A stretch of 64,000 nucleotides of DNA from Aequorivita vladivostokensis (GTDB taxonomy: Bacteria; Bacteroidota; Bacteroidia; Flavobacteriales; Flavobacteriaceae), in NCBI RefSeq assembly GCF_000952855.1, contig NZ_JSVU01000002.1, positions 186,001-250,000 on the forward strand, written 5' to 3'. The position numbers and the translations under genes were made by a program. The notes under the pieces were generated by a model that made no database searches, was not told where the DNA came from, and saw nothing but the letters and a program-made list of their open reading frames with translations. Position 1 is the stretch's first letter, and each line of letters begins with the position of its first letter. Below, one piece after another: positions 54,484 through 64,000 of the stretch.

Positions 54484-54766
54484 TGTTAAATTTTTTTTTT
54501 TAAAATTCTATTAACAATACTTGAAAATGAGAGGCAAACTTCTATTAACTAATACACCAACCAATATGTTTACCCCTCAAAATCAAGCACACTTCTCTTC
54601 TTCATATTTCTCATTATGCCTGCACGCGGGAAGAATTTCACTAACTATTAAACTTATTTTCCTTCCCACGACAGGACTTGAAAACCATTCATATGCCAAT
54701 ATCATCATACAACCTTCTGTTAACTAAAAACCAGAACATTGAAAAGATTTTTTTAACAAGGAATAT

Positions 54767-55327
54767 CTATTGAATAGTTTTTTGAACTTTCCCACATTTT
54801 AGCATTTTACTGCCGTAGTAAGGGTTTCTAACTTCGTTACTTGTACTTAACCAAGCACTTCCTTTATCATACATTGGACAGAATTGCTCATAAAGCGTAT
54901 TTTTTGTCCCTGTAATAGCAACCATATCTGTAATATCTTTGCTCAAGGTTTTGAAATGCTCACGTTGATGGTCTATGGGACTTTCAGAAATATGTTCTGC
55001 GTGTTCGGTGGCATCTTCTATAATATCGGCAAGTTCTTTTTGTTCTTCTTTGGTATAACTTTTCGTATCAAAAGCCTTTAGTGAGGCCATTAGTTTAGTT
55101 CCAGCTTGAGCTGCTTTTTTTGTATCATCGCCTACCAATGCATCTTTCAGCATAAAATAATCGGTAAGAACTGCTTCAGCCGCTGGATTCATTTTGTCCA
55201 TTTTCATCGAACTATGGTCCCTTTTCATATCGCCGTGCTCGTGGCTCTTTTTTTCTTTTTCCTGTGCGTTGGTAAAAGAAACTGCTAACAATAGCATTGC
55301 TGCTATACTCATTTTTAAATTTTTCAT
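54767..55327 (-). CDS. DUF3347-family exported protein
   Basis: A 186-aa secreted protein. A signal peptide (1-21, cut after TNA) is followed by a His/Met-rich linker ([19 protein letters not shown], 19 residues) and the DUF3347 domain (about 60-186), with [30 protein letters not shown] and CGKVQKTIQ. The same domain is at the C-terminus of the CusB-like protein and in the lipoprotein at 55801, so it occurs three times in this island. It probably binds copper in the periplasm. Confidence 0.82.
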   Translation of the reverse strand: MKNLKMSIAAMLLLAVSFTNAQEKEKKSHEHGDMKRDHSSMKMDKMNPAAEAVLTDYFMLKDALVGDDTKKAAQAGTKLMASLKAFDTKSYTKEEQKELADIIEDATEHAEHISESPIDHQREHFKTLSKDITDMVAITGTKNTLYEQFCPMYDKGSAWLSTSNEVRNPYYGSKMLKCGKVQKTIQ

Positions 55328-55347
55328 CTTTTTTTATTTTAAATTAA

Positions 55348-55800
55348 TTATAAACTATCTTTTAATTGTGTTATAAAACTGATTAATTCTTCTGTTTCTG
55401 CTTCTGAAAACTTTGCGTCTTTATGTATCAAAACGTAAGAATTCAAAGGCATTTCTCCGCTTTCAATCTGCTTGATAATAGACCTCAACTTACTTGCCTT
55501 TCTCCGGCTTGACAATGAATCCCATTCGTTGAAGTTAAGTTCAGCTTTTCCTTCTTTAATATGGTCTTCCAAAAACCAGGCAACAGGTTGAATTTTATTA
55601 TACCAAGGATATTGTGTGTTATTACTGTGGCAATCATAGCAGGATGTCTGTAACTTATTTTGAATAGTTTCTGGGACATTATTGACCAGCATAAAATCGG
55701 TTGATGGAACAATGTCACTATGGTTGCGTGTAGTGGGAACAAATTGAATCCCTACAAACGCTAACAATACTATTATTGCTATGATTTTTACTATCCTCAT
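55348..55800 (-). CDS. Haem-binding-domain (cytochrome c-like) protein
   Basis: A 150-aa protein with a signal peptide or anchor (1-20) and a cytochrome c-type motif CYDCH (residues about 54-58) followed by NTQYPWYNKIQP. The pattern matches the small haem-binding domain family. It is probably attached to the membrane and faces the periplasm, where it could pass electrons during copper oxidation. It starts directly where the stop of the DUF3347 lipoprotein gene ends (no gap), so the two are tightly linked. Confidence 0.82.
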   Translation of the reverse strand: MRIVKIIAIIVLLAFVGIQFVPTTRNHSDIVPSTDFMLVNNVPETIQNKLQTSCYDCHSNNTQYPWYNKIQPVAWFLEDHIKEGKAELNFNEWDSLSSRRKASKLRSIIKQIESGEMPLNSYVLIHKDAKFSEAETEELISFITQLKDSL

Positions 55801-56403
55801 TTAATTGATTTCCTTTTGAACTTTTCCACAATTCAACATCCTACTTCCATAATAAGGATTCATTACATCTTTACTGGTGCTTAACCAAGCACTACCACCA
55901 TCGTACATTGGACAAAACTGCTGGTATAAAGTGTTTTCTGTTCCAGTAATGGCAACCATATCGGTTACATCTTTACTCAATATTTTAAAATGCTCTCTCT
56001 GATGGTCAATGTCACTTTCAGAAATATGTTCTGCGTGCTCTACAGCATCCTCAATGATATCTTTTAAATCGGATTTTTTGGGGTCTGCATATTTTGAAAT
56101 GTCAAGATTGCCGAAACTTTTTGCTAGCGTGGCACCAAGCTCTTTTGCTTTAGCATTATCATCTGCTACCAGAGCATCCTTAAGATTGAAATAGTCATTT
56201 AATACCATTTGCGAATTGCCATCTCCGGTCATAGCCATTTCTTTTTTATCGTCATCGTGATGACCATCACTGTTATCGTGATTCATTTCTGAATGGTCTT
56301 CATCAGTGCTATTTTGTTCTTTGTTGTTGTCTTTACAAGACATTACTGTTACGGTTATAAATGCTATCGCAATTATACCTAATGTTGATTTTAATTTGCT
56401 CAT
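55801..56403 (-). CDS. DUF3347-family lipoprotein
   Basis: A 200-aa lipoprotein (lipobox VMSC, Cys23). A His/Asp-rich stretch ([20 protein letters not shown]) precedes the DUF3347 domain, which matches the protein at 54767 closely ([47 protein letters not shown]). It probably holds copper at the membrane surface. The haem-binding gene follows without a gap, and the DUF302 gene lies 58 bases upstream. Confidence 0.82.
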   Translation of the reverse strand: MSKLKSTLGIIAIAFITVTVMSCKDNNKEQNSTDEDHSEMNHDNSDGHHDDDKKEMAMTGDGNSQMVLNDYFNLKDALVADDNAKAKELGATLAKSFGNLDISKYADPKKSDLKDIIEDAVEHAEHISESDIDHQREHFKILSKDVTDMVAITGTENTLYQQFCPMYDGGSAWLSTSKDVMNPYYGSRMLNCGKVQKEIN

Positions 56404-56461
56404 TTTGTTTTAATTTAAGTTTGTGTTTATTAATTATTATTACTGCTTTTTGACAAGGGTC

Positions 56462-56848
56462 TTATAATTTCTCAATGACGTTTTCAAGCATTGCAGTTAT
56501 TTCACTGGCAACCTCGTTCAATCTTTCATTTTTTACAGCCTGCATTGATGCCATTGGGTTTACGGCCGCAACTTCAATGATACCTGTTTCGATTTCCTGT
56601 ACTATAACATTACAGGGCAACATCGTTCCAATCTTATCTTCTGCCTGTAAAGCTTTGTGGGCATAGGGAGGATTACAAGCTCCAAGTATCCTATATTTTT
56701 TAAAGTCAATACCCAGCTTTTTCTTTAGTGTTTCTGTTACATCAATTTCTGTTAGGATTCCAAAACCTTCTTCCTTTAATCCTTGTGTCACTTTCTTGAT
56801 GACCTCTTCAAAAGTTCCATTGATTGTCTTATTAAAATAATAGTTCAT
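56462..56848 (-). CDS. DUF302-family protein
   Basis: A 128-aa cytoplasmic-looking protein of the DUF302 fold (KKVTQGLKEEGFGILTEIDV, ILGACNPPYAHKAL, MLPCNVIVQE). Two cysteines (GACNPP and LPCNV) stand at conserved sites. Known relatives are uncharacterised; many lie near sulfur or copper genes. It starts 4 bases after the SHOCT gene ends, so it is in the same transcript. Confidence 0.82.
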   Translation of the reverse strand: MNYYFNKTINGTFEEVIKKVTQGLKEEGFGILTEIDVTETLKKKLGIDFKKYRILGACNPPYAHKALQAEDKIGTMLPCNVIVQEIETGIIEVAAVNPMASMQAVKNERLNEVASEITAMLENVIEKL

Positions 56849-56852
56849 ATTT

Positions 56853-57041
56853 TTATTTTTTTAAATTAATTCCTTGTTTTCTCTCTTCATATTCTTCCTT
56901 GGATATTTCGCCTTTGGCAAACCGTCTGTTCAAAATTTCCTCTGGACTTTCTCTCTTGAGGATTTTGCTTCCCTTTTTATCTGCATATAGGATAATCCCC
57001 AAGACAATTACTCCCAAAACAATCATCCACGCGTACATCAT
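56853..57041 (-). CDS. SHOCT-domain membrane protein
   Basis: A 62-aa protein with one membrane segment (about 3-20) and a C-terminal SHOCT domain (SPEEILNRRFAKGEISKEEY). SHOCT domains are short helical modules that may help oligomerise. It starts 18 bases after the multicopper oxidase gene ends, in the same transcript. Confidence 0.8.
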   Translation of the reverse strand: MMYAWMIVLGVIVLGIILYADKKGSKILKRESPEEILNRRFAKGEISKEEYEERKQGINLKK

Positions 57042-57059
57042 AACTTTAGTTTTTAACTA

Positions 57060-59390
57060 TTAAAATCTCACGGATAAACCACCACCTGCACCAAAACGGT
57101 TGTCGTAGCTCGCCATCAATGAGAAGTTTCGTGATAGGAAATATTCGATACCTGCGTTCCAAACAACTTCCTTTGTAAAATTGTCGTCAGCTGGAAGGTC
57201 ATTTACCCACCCAAAATCTGCTTGGTATTCATAACTGCCAAAAATGGCCGTTCTTGGGAAAATGAGGATTTCACGGCTCAAACTTATCTGTGGACGCAAC
57301 TTGTTGTCAATACGCACATCGAGATTGAATAGATAGGGCGTCAAAAATCGGACCCCAGCAATGGCTGTAGTAGAAAGTTCATCCAAACTGTCTTCCATTT
57401 CATTCTCGATATTTACACCACCAAACACCCTTAAATAATCGTGCAGATAACGTTCGTAGGTTATTTCTGCTTCCAAATTTTGATTCCAACCATACTCGGC
57501 CATTATATTGAACTGGTTGCGAATGTTTGAAGTTACAAAGTTAAATTCCGTCATATGCGATGCCGCATCCACCATTGCCCAAGTGTAATATTTATCTGCC
57601 TCGGTAATCAAACCGCTTATGGGATATCCGTTCAAACGGTCATCCCTCGGCGTGTCATAGCTCATAACCCTTGCCATCCCGCTCATCATATGATACAGGA
57701 TGTGGCAATGGAAGAACCAATCGCCGTACTCGTTACCGTAGAACTCAATGGTCACTTCGCCCATTGGAGGAACGTTGACCGTATGTTTTAATGGCGAATA
57801 TTCTCCATTCTTGTTGATGACCCTAAAAAAGTGGCCGTGAAGGTGCATTGGGTGGTGCATCATCGTGAGGTTGTTAAGTGTAATCCTGGTAACTTCCTTA
57901 TGGTTTATTTTAATCTGGTCGGTTTCCGAAAGGGGTACTCCGTTCATACTCCAGATATAGCGGTTCATATTTCCGGTAAGGTTCAATAGGATTTCCTTTA
58001 CTGGAATATCTTTAGGATAGGTTGTTTTTTCGGGCGATTTTAGGTAATCGTAATTATATTCTGAAAACATTTGCATTCCCTCCATATCATCCATTTCTTT
58101 TTCATCCAAATCCATTTTGGAATGGTCCATTTTCTTCTTACTTGTGGAATCTTTGGACATATTCATATCCATTTTTTCATCTTTCATTGCCATCTTTGAG
58201 TGGTCCATTTTGGAATGGTCCATTGACATTCTGTCCATTTGCATCCCATATTCCTCTTTCATCTCATAGCGTTCATCTTTCTTTGGCTGGAATTTTAAGG
58301 CGTGTGCTCCCATTTTCATATCCATCTTTGCCATTTGCTGCATCATTTTTATCTTGTCTGGCCGCGGAACTACTTCCGCAGGTATCACTTTACCATTTCC
58401 AATAAAGGCAGTTGCCGTGCCCGACCCATCCTGTGCCATTGCACGGAACTCAATTTTGCCATTTTCGGGGATGGTGACTATAAAGTCATAGGTTTCAGCG
58501 ATGGCAATGAAGGTTTTATTTTTTTGGATAGGTGTTACATCCAGTCCATCCGCAGCAACCAATGTGGGCATTTCACCACCAAAAGTCATCCAAAACTGGG
58601 TAGAGGCCGAACCGTTGATGATGCGCAACCTCACTTTTTCGCCTGTCTTAAAATCGGGATATTCGGGATTTTGCTGACCGTTTACCAAAAAGGCAGGATA
58701 ATAAATATCCGCTATATCGGCACCTTCCATCCGTTGTCGCCAAAAATCAAGCTGTGCACCAAACGCTCCACGGCCTATTACTTGGTTCAATGGTGTTGAC
58801 GTTCCTTTTTTCATTCCGTACCATTCGTTGCCACGCTTTAGGTTTCGTAGTACATTCATCGGTTTTTCGTTTGTCCAATCGGAAAGCATTAAGACCAAAT
58901 CTGTTTCATAATCCAAGATTTTTTCTTTTGGATTAATAACAATAGAACCAAAAACACCGCTTTGTTCCTGCAACATCGTGTGCGAATGGTACCAATAGGT
59001 ACCAGCCTGTGCTATTGGAAATTCATATTTGAAAGTTTCGCCTGGGCGAATGGGCGGTGTGGTCAAATAGGGAACACCATCGAAAAAATTTGGGATGATT
59101 ATTCCGTGCCAATGGACGGAAGTTTCTTCATCCATTTCGTTTTTCACATAAATGACGGCGTATTCGCCTTCTGTAAATTCCAGAATTGGGCCTGGAATGC
59201 TTCCATTTACCGTCATTCCTTTTACATCTTTTCCAGCTTTATTAACCATTTCTTCCCTGATGGTCAAGGTATATTCGCGAATAGGACGGTTTTCAGCATT
59301 TCCTTCTTTGGATGGTTCAAAAATGTTTTGGCTAAAAACAGTTTGACATCCCATTAACATTAGAAGTAATATGTATTTTAATTGTTTCAT
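57060..59390 (-). CDS. Multicopper oxidase (PcoA/CopA-type) with a C-terminal beta-barrel-like extension
   Basis: A 776-aa periplasmic or outer-membrane oxidase that can convert Cu(I) to Cu(II). A signal peptide (1-20) precedes three cupredoxin domains. All copper ligands are present: HWH (93-95), HSH (135-137), HHPMHLHG and HCHILYHMMSGM. A Met/His-rich stretch (repeats of MDHSKM, about 385-450) is typical of the PcoA type. Unusually, from about residue 570 on the protein has a further domain (SHMTEFNF, AEITYERYLHDYLRVFGG, RPQISLSREILIFPR), ending in a Phe, which looks like a CopB-type outer-membrane barrel. That would anchor the oxidase at the outer membrane. A TolC-type gene lies upstream and a SHOCT gene downstream. 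Confidence 0.85.
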   Translation of the reverse strand: MKQLKYILLLMLMGCQTVFSQNIFEPSKEGNAENRPIREYTLTIREEMVNKAGKDVKGMTVNGSIPGPILEFTEGEYAVIYVKNEMDEETSVHWHGIIIPNFFDGVPYLTTPPIRPGETFKYEFPIAQAGTYWYHSHTMLQEQSGVFGSIVINPKEKILDYETDLVLMLSDWTNEKPMNVLRNLKRGNEWYGMKKGTSTPLNQVIGRGAFGAQLDFWRQRMEGADIADIYYPAFLVNGQQNPEYPDFKTGEKVRLRIINGSASTQFWMTFGGEMPTLVAADGLDVTPIQKNKTFIAIAETYDFIVTIPENGKIEFRAMAQDGSGTATAFIGNGKVIPAEVVPRPDKIKMMQQMAKMDMKMGAHALKFQPKKDERYEMKEEYGMQMDRMSMDHSKMDHSKMAMKDEKMDMNMSKDSTSKKKMDHSKMDLDEKEMDDMEGMQMFSEYNYDYLKSPEKTTYPKDIPVKEILLNLTGNMNRYIWSMNGVPLSETDQIKINHKEVTRITLNNLTMMHHPMHLHGHFFRVINKNGEYSPLKHTVNVPPMGEVTIEFYGNEYGDWFFHCHILYHMMSGMARVMSYDTPRDDRLNGYPISGLITEADKYYTWAMVDAASHMTEFNFVTSNIRNQFNIMAEYGWNQNLEAEITYERYLHDYLRVFGGVNIENEMEDSLDELSTTAIAGVRFLTPYLFNLDVRIDNKLRPQISLSREILIFPRTAIFGSYEYQADFGWVNDLPADDNFTKEVVWNAGIEYFLSRNFSLMASYDNRFGAGGGLSVRF

Positions 59391-59455
59391 TTTTAAATAT
59401 TTTTTTTATAATTAATCTAAATCTCTCAAACCTCTTATCTCTTTAAATCAAAGTT

Positions 59456-60691
59456 TTAATTGGTTAAGTAATTTATGATTGTTGATTGAACATAATAAGT
59501 CTTGACCGATTCTATTTGGTTAATCTGAAATTTCAGTTGCAACTCTTGAATGTCCAAAACATCATTGAAATCAATCGTTCCTGTTTCATAATTTTTGATA
59601 AGAATTTCTTCGGCATCTTTGGCTTGTTTTAGGTTTTTGGATTGTGTATCGTAACTTATTCTTGCGGAATTTCTATCATAAATTGCTTTTGAAAGCATAG
59701 TTTGCAAGGCATTTAACCGTTCTTCTTTTTGTGAAGTGATTTCTTGCTGTTTCAACTGGTTCTGCTTGGTCTGGCTCTTGTATTTATTGTTGAAAATCGG
59801 TATGGAAAGCGTTACCATCGGCATCAGTATATCCTTGCCGTTATCTATAGGATTCATATCGGTTCGTTCTGAAACTGGGATATAGTCCAACCCAAAACCG
59901 ATCATTGGGCTGCTTTCTTTTTTATTTAACAGTTCCGACTTTGAGACGGATTCGTAGAGCTTATCATATTTGGTAAGTTCTGGATGTACTTTTAGGTTTT
60001 CCTCGGAAATCATTTCGGTTCCTAAAGGCATTTTGGGTTCTGAAACTACTACCACAGTCATATCACTTTCTCTATTCAAGAGATTGTTGAATACAGCCTG
60101 TTCAGCCAAAAACTGCTGTTGCAGGACTTCCTTGGACTGCTCCAATTCATTCTGCCTAATCTGCAATCGCAATACGGAAACTGCCGATGCCTTGCCCACT
60201 TCCAGAGACGTCAATGCCAAACGTTCGTAAGTTTCCAACAATTGAACGTTCTTTTCCAACACTTCCTGTTTAGCCTTGTTCGCCATTAAGTTGTAATAAG
60301 ATTGAGAAACCGATAGGACGAGTTTACGTTTGGCAATGACCAGTTCTTCGTATTGTGCAGCTGCCATAGAATTCATATAATTTTCCCTTGCCGTAATGGT
60401 GCCAAACCAGGGAATCATCTGTTTCAATGAAAATCTTGCACGTTGGGCCCCGACCCTTGTTTCTGGTTCGCTCACAAAATAGCCTGCACTTACCTCTGTG
60501 TTCGGCAACCAATTGGCCTCATTCACTTTTTCGGCAGCAATGCCATATTGAAACTGAACTTTTTGAATTTCGGGGCTGTTGGCAATGGCTTCGTCAATAT
60601 AGGTCTTTAAATCTTGACTGTAGCTATTGAGAGCCGAAAGACATATTCCCAAAAACAAGACGAATTTTATATGTATTTTACCTTTTTTCAT
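59456..60691 (-). CDS. TolC-family outer-membrane efflux protein
   Basis: A 411-aa outer-membrane channel subunit with a signal peptide (1-26, cut near SYSQ) and two repeats of long alpha-helical segments. These regions (LKTYIDEAIANSPEIQKVQFQ; EVGKASAVSVLRLQIRQNELEQ, given in part) are typical of the TolC/CusC type. It starts at the last base of the CusA-type stop (one base shared), so it is coupled to the pump gene. Length is normal. Confidence 0.85.
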   Translation of the reverse strand: MKKGKIHIKFVLFLGICLSALNSYSQDLKTYIDEAIANSPEIQKVQFQYGIAAEKVNEANWLPNTEVSAGYFVSEPETRVGAQRARFSLKQMIPWFGTITARENYMNSMAAAQYEELVIAKRKLVLSVSQSYYNLMANKAKQEVLEKNVQLLETYERLALTSLEVGKASAVSVLRLQIRQNELEQSKEVLQQQFLAEQAVFNNLLNRESDMTVVVVSEPKMPLGTEMISEENLKVHPELTKYDKLYESVSKSELLNKKESSPMIGFGLDYIPVSERTDMNPIDNGKDILMPMVTLSIPIFNNKYKSQTKQNQLKQQEITSQKEERLNALQTMLSKAIYDRNSARISYDTQSKNLKQAKDAEEILIKNYETGTIDFNDVLDIQELQLKFQINQIESVKTYYVQSTIINYLTN

Positions 60692-63600
60692 TATTCAATA
60701 GTTATAGGTTTTGATTCGTTTTTCAGCCTCTTCTTCGCCATCCGTTCCTTTTTCCAGCTATAAAGCACGGGCACAAGGAAATACGATGTGGTATCGAGCA
60801 GCATTCCGCCGAAGATGGGAATGGACATCGGTATCATAATATCACTTCCTTTTCCTGTGGAAGTCAAAACTGGCAAGAGTGCCAAAATGGTCGTGACCGT
60901 TGTCATCAAGCACGGACGGATCCGTTTTGAAGCCGCTTCCAACGTGGATTTTCTTATTTCCGCCTTATCCGTTGGGTCGTTTTTATCGAAGGTTTGTGTA
61001 AGATAGGTTGCCATTACCACACCGTCATCAGTAGCGATTCCGAAAAGCGCAATAAAACCTACCCAAACTGCCACACTCAAATTGATGGTTTTTATATTGA
61101 AAAGGTCTCGTAGGTTTTCGCCAAAAAAGTTAAAATTCAAGAACCAATCCTGGCCATAGAACCAAATCATTACAAAACCACCTGCAAAGGCGACAGTAAT
61201 CCCTGTAAACACCATTAAGGTGGTAGAAACCGAACGGAACTGGAAATACAATATCAAAAAGATGACTGCAAGTGCCAAAGGCACAATGATGGATAGTGTT
61301 TTTTCTGCACGTAATTGATTCTCATAAGTTCCAGTAAATTTATAACTGATGCCCTTTGGCATTACCAACTCGCCACTATCAATTTTTTTCTGAATAAGTG
61401 CCTGTCCATTTTCCACGACATTCACTTCGGCAAAACCGTCCAATTTGTCAAACAGCACATAGCCCACCAAAAAAGTATCTTCACTTTTGATGACTTGTGG
61501 GCCTTGTTCGTATTTAATGGTCGCCAACTCACTCAAAGGGACAGGACTACCTTTTTCAACAGGAACATAGATATCTTTCAAATCTGACGGGTCGCCACGT
61601 AGTTCCCTTGGATAGCGCACCCGAACGCCATAACGTTCCCTGCCTTCCACGGTTTGGGTCAGTACCATTCCGCCAACGGCTACTTTCAGCACATTTTGAA
61701 CGTCCTCGATGGTAATTCCGTAGCGTGCTAATTTTGTTCTATCAATATCTATGAGCAAATAAGGTTTGCCCACGATGCGGTCTGCAAAAACGGCTTCCTG
61801 TTTTACGCCTTCGGCCTGTTTCAGTATATCTTCCAATTGTACCCCAAAGGCTTCAATCTGTTCTAAATCCTGACCTTTAACCTTTATGCCCATTGGTGCG
61901 CGCATTCCGGTTTGCAACATTACCAAACGAGTTTCGATGGGTTGCAATTTTGGAGCTGACGTAACGCCTGGCAATTTCGTAACCCTTACGATTTCGTTCC
62001 AAATATCATCTGGAGAAGTAATTTCTGGTCGCCAGTTTCGGAAGAACTCGCCGTCGTCATCCGGAATCAATTTTTCTGAAGATACATCGACAGTAACAGA
62101 CACTTTCTTGCCATTCCTTCGTGCATTTTCTGTTTTTTTAGGGCCCACGGGATTATTAGGGTTTTCAATTAGACTACTATCCTTCTTTATAAAAAACCCA
62201 TCGTCATCTACCCTAAAGCGTTGTCGCTTCCCTTCTTTCAACATATATTCCTTTTTATATTGAATGACATTTTCGTACATTGACAAAGGTGCAGGGTCGA
62301 GTGCGGATTCCGTCCGGCCCGATTTTCCGACTACAGTTTCGATTTCGGGTATGCTTGCCACGGCCATATCCAGTTGCTGTACTACACGTTTGTTCTCTTC
62401 AACGCCTGCGTGGGGCATAGAAGTTGGCATCAACAAAAATGAGCCTTCATTGAGTGAGGGCATAAACTCCTTGCCCGTATTTTTGAAAATGATAAAACCA
62501 AAAATCAACAAGGCTGTTGGAATGGTCAAGAACAAAAGTCTGTTTGCGAGTGCCCATTTTAAAATTCGGGTATAATATTTTTGGAAAATGGAAAAAACAC
62601 CTAAAAGACCAAAGCAGATAATGCCTACAAAAAGTAGATTCCAAAACACGCTTTTATCGACTCCTAAAGGTCGCCAATATTCTGCCAGAAGAAAAACAAT
62701 AGCAGCTACGGAAAGGTAGATATTAATAAGGTTTGAGCGTTTGTGGGACACTTTGTCGCGCTGCTTTGCAAATGCCACAAGACCAAATGCAATCAAAATA
62801 ACACCTATCCAATGTGCGAAAATTACTGCTATAAACCCAGCCAGAATCAAAAGGCTATTGATACCGTAATTGGTGTTTTTATGAATGTTCCTGTTTTTAA
62901 AGAAAATCGCTGCGAATGGCGGAATTATAAAAAGCGCTATGATTATGGATGCTGTAAGCGCAAATGTTTTTGTAAAAGCCAAGGGACGGAACAATTTACC
63001 TTCGGCACCAATCATCGTAAATACAGGGATAAAACTGATGATTGTGGTCATTACGGCAGTCACGATAGCTCCCGAAACTTCTGCCGTGGCGTTGTAAACA
63101 ACAGTGTTTATCGGCAATTTTTTATCATCCTCATCCAGATGCCTGATGATATTCTCTGCCAGAATAATACCCACGTCCACCATTGTGCCAATGGCGATGG
63201 CAATACCCGAAAGTGCCACGATATTTGCATCTACACCAAAGAATTTCATTGCAATAAAAACCATCAGCACTGCAACGGGCAAAAGTCCCGATATTAAAAT
63301 GGACGCCCGAAGGTTGAAAACCATTACGATGATGACCAAAATGGTAATGAGGATTTCCAAAGTCAATGCTTCGTTGAGCGTTCCAAGGGTTTCCTGAATC
63401 AGTTCGGTACGGTCATAGAAAGGAACAATGGTTACTTGTGAAGTTCTACCATCGGCCAGTACTTTTGAAGGTAATCCTTTGCTCAATTCCGCAATCTTTT
63501 CCTTTACATTAGTGATGACTGCCATCGGGTTTGCGCCATAGCGCGCCACAACGACCGCTCCCACAACTTCTGCCCCTTCCTTATCCAAAATGCCACGGCG

Positions 63601-64000
63601 GGTGGCAGGACCAAGCGTAACATTGGCAATATCACTAATCTTTATAGACGTGTAATTTTCAGAGGTTACAACGGCGTTTTCAATATCGGCCACAGATTTT
63701 ACATAACCCAGACCACGCACGAGATATTCGGCCTGGTTTATTTCCAAGGTCTGTGCGCCAATATCCCTGTTGCTTTCCTTTACCGATTTTACGACTTGGG
63801 CAAGCCCGATGTTGTATTGGCGCATCAATTCTGGATTGACGTCTATTTGGTATTCCTTGACGTAACCACCGATAGATGCCACTTCTGAAACACCACTGGC
63901 AGATGCCAAGGCATATTTCACATAATAATCCTGAATACTCCGCAATTCTTGTAAATCCCAACCACCTGTAACGTTGCCATCTTTGTCCCGCCCTTCTAGC
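60691..64000 (-). CDS. cusA: Cus-type Cu/Ag RND pump, N-terminus outside the window
   Basis: The inner-membrane pump of a copper/silver efflux system. The gene enters from the right edge: the frame is open to 64000 (LEGRDKDGNVTGGWDL...). About 1100 residues are present. The group-4 HME motif is seen (ALSGIAIAIGTMVDVGIILAEN), with several membrane segments before and after it. Met and charged residues lie in the periplasmic loops. A polar insert about midway (FRVDDDGFFIKKDSSLIENP) is unusual and adds length. The stop shares one base with the TolC-type start, giving the order cusA, tolC, multicopper oxidase. Confidence 0.9.
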   Translation of the reverse strand, partial: LEGRDKDGNVTGGWDLQELRSIQDYYVKYALASASGVSEVASIGGYVKEYQIDVNPELMRQYNIGLAQVVKSVKESNRDIGAQTLEINQAEYLVRGLGYVKSVADIENAVVTSENYTSIKISDIANVTLGPATRRGILDKEGAEVVGAVVVARYGANPMAVITNVKEKIAELSKGLPSKVLADGRTSQVTIVPFYDRTELIQETLGTLNEALTLEILITILVIIVMVFNLRASILISGLLPVAVLMVFIAMKFFGVDANIVALSGIAIAIGTMVDVGIILAENIIRHLDEDDKKLPINTVVYNATAEVSGAIVTAVMTTIISFIPVFTMIGAEGKLFRPLAFTKTFALTASIIIALFIIPPFAAIFFKNRNIHKNTNYGINSLLILAGFIAVIFAHWIGVILIAFGLVAFAKQRDKVSHKRSNLINIYLSVAAIVFLLAEYWRPLGVDKSVFWNLLFVGIICFGLLGVFSIFQKYYTRILKWALANRLLFLTIPTALLIFGFIIFKNTGKEFMPSLNEGSFLLMPTSMPHAGVEENKRVVQQLDMAVASIPEIETVVGKSGRTESALDPAPLSMYENVIQYKKEYMLKEGKRQRFRVDDDGFFIKKDSSLIENPNNPVGPKKTENARRNGKKVSVTVDVSSEKLIPDDDGEFFRNWRPEITSPDDIWNEIVRVTKLPGVTSAPKLQPIETRLVMLQTGMRAPMGIKVKGQDLEQIEAFGVQLEDILKQAEGVKQEAVFADRIVGKPYLLIDIDRTKLARYGITIEDVQNVLKVAVGGMVLTQTVEGRERYGVRVRYPRELRGDPSDLKDIYVPVEKGSPVPLSELATIKYEQGPQVIKSEDTFLVGYVLFDKLDGFAEVNVVENGQALIQKKIDSGELVMPKGISYKFTGTYENQLRAEKTLSIIVPLALAVIFLILYFQFRSVSTTLMVFTGITVAFAGGFVMIWFYGQDWFLNFNFFGENLRDLFNIKTINLSVAVWVGFIALFGIATDDGVVMATYLTQTFDKNDPTDKAEIRKSTLEAASKRIRPCLMTTVTTILALLPVLTSTGKGSDIMIPMSIPIFGGMLLDTTSYFLVPVLYSWKKERMAKKRLKNESKPITIE

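Noticed and set aside
1-64000. CRISPR array, tRNA, rRNA, transposase or integrase
   Set aside because: No regularly spaced repeats, cloverleaf-like sequence, DDE/serine/tyrosine recombinase or rRNA segment was recognised.

Overview
The window looks like a stretch of a flavobacterial (Bacteroidetes) chromosome or large element carrying an integrative and conjugative element (ICE). The evidence is the TraM/TraN conjugation genes of the Bacteroidetes type, the BtgA/BtgB-like mobilisation pair, AT-rich coding sequence, and a promoter of the Bacteroidetes TTG / TAnnTTTG type. No tRNA, rRNA, integrase, insertion sequence or CRISPR array was seen.

Layout. (1) 1-2130: the tail of a conjugation operon on the + strand (traM, traN, a small lipoprotein). 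(2) 2231-13927: a defence/cargo island. It holds a Gabija-like OLD ATPase plus UvrD helicase on the + strand. On the - strand follow an uncharacterised ExK protein with a GIY-YIG protein, a DUF4238 protein frameshifted near its start, an AbiEi/AbiEii type IV toxin-antitoxin pair, a leucine-rich-repeat/endonuclease fusion and an unknown protein. (3) 14021-18756: the mobilisation module on the - strand (coupling protein, relaxase, accessory MobA, a repeat-rich likely oriT, two small ICE genes, ssb). (4) 18757-28901: a second cargo island. An XRE regulator plus large SF2 helicase is flanked by two diverged copies of a ~150-bp non-coding repeat. Then come an operon of a cyclase-fold protein and a second ExK protein homologous to the one at 5998, a Schlafen/AlbA_2 ATP-binding protein, and a DUF4365 protein preceded by a gene remnant. 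(5) 28902-64000: a very large metal-resistance island, all on the - strand.

The metal island combines cytoplasmic export, periplasmic detoxification and trans-envelope efflux. It has three P-type ATPases (CopA-like Cu; Zn/Cd/Pb type with CPC; P1B-4 type with SPC and HEGS), two RND systems (a Czc-type pump fused to its own outer-membrane protein, and a Cus-type pump running off the right edge with TolC and CusB nearby), and a multicopper oxidase with a C-terminal beta-barrel-like tail. Accessory proteins include an HMA chaperone, three DUF3347 domains, DUF305, DUF302, PepSY, a permease and a haem-binding protein. Regulators are two Fur-family proteins, a PII-like protein and an AraC-type regulator that appears to carry its own metal-binding domain.

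The most unusual material is the pair of related ExK-containing proteins, each in an operon with a different partner (GIY-YIG versus nucleotide-cyclase fold), and the repeat-flanked helicase cassette. Four reading frames are interrupted at short homopolymers (9330-9336, 22884-22890, 29024-29026, 32676-32683). These may be real decay, phase variation or sequencing error; the sequence alone cannot decide.
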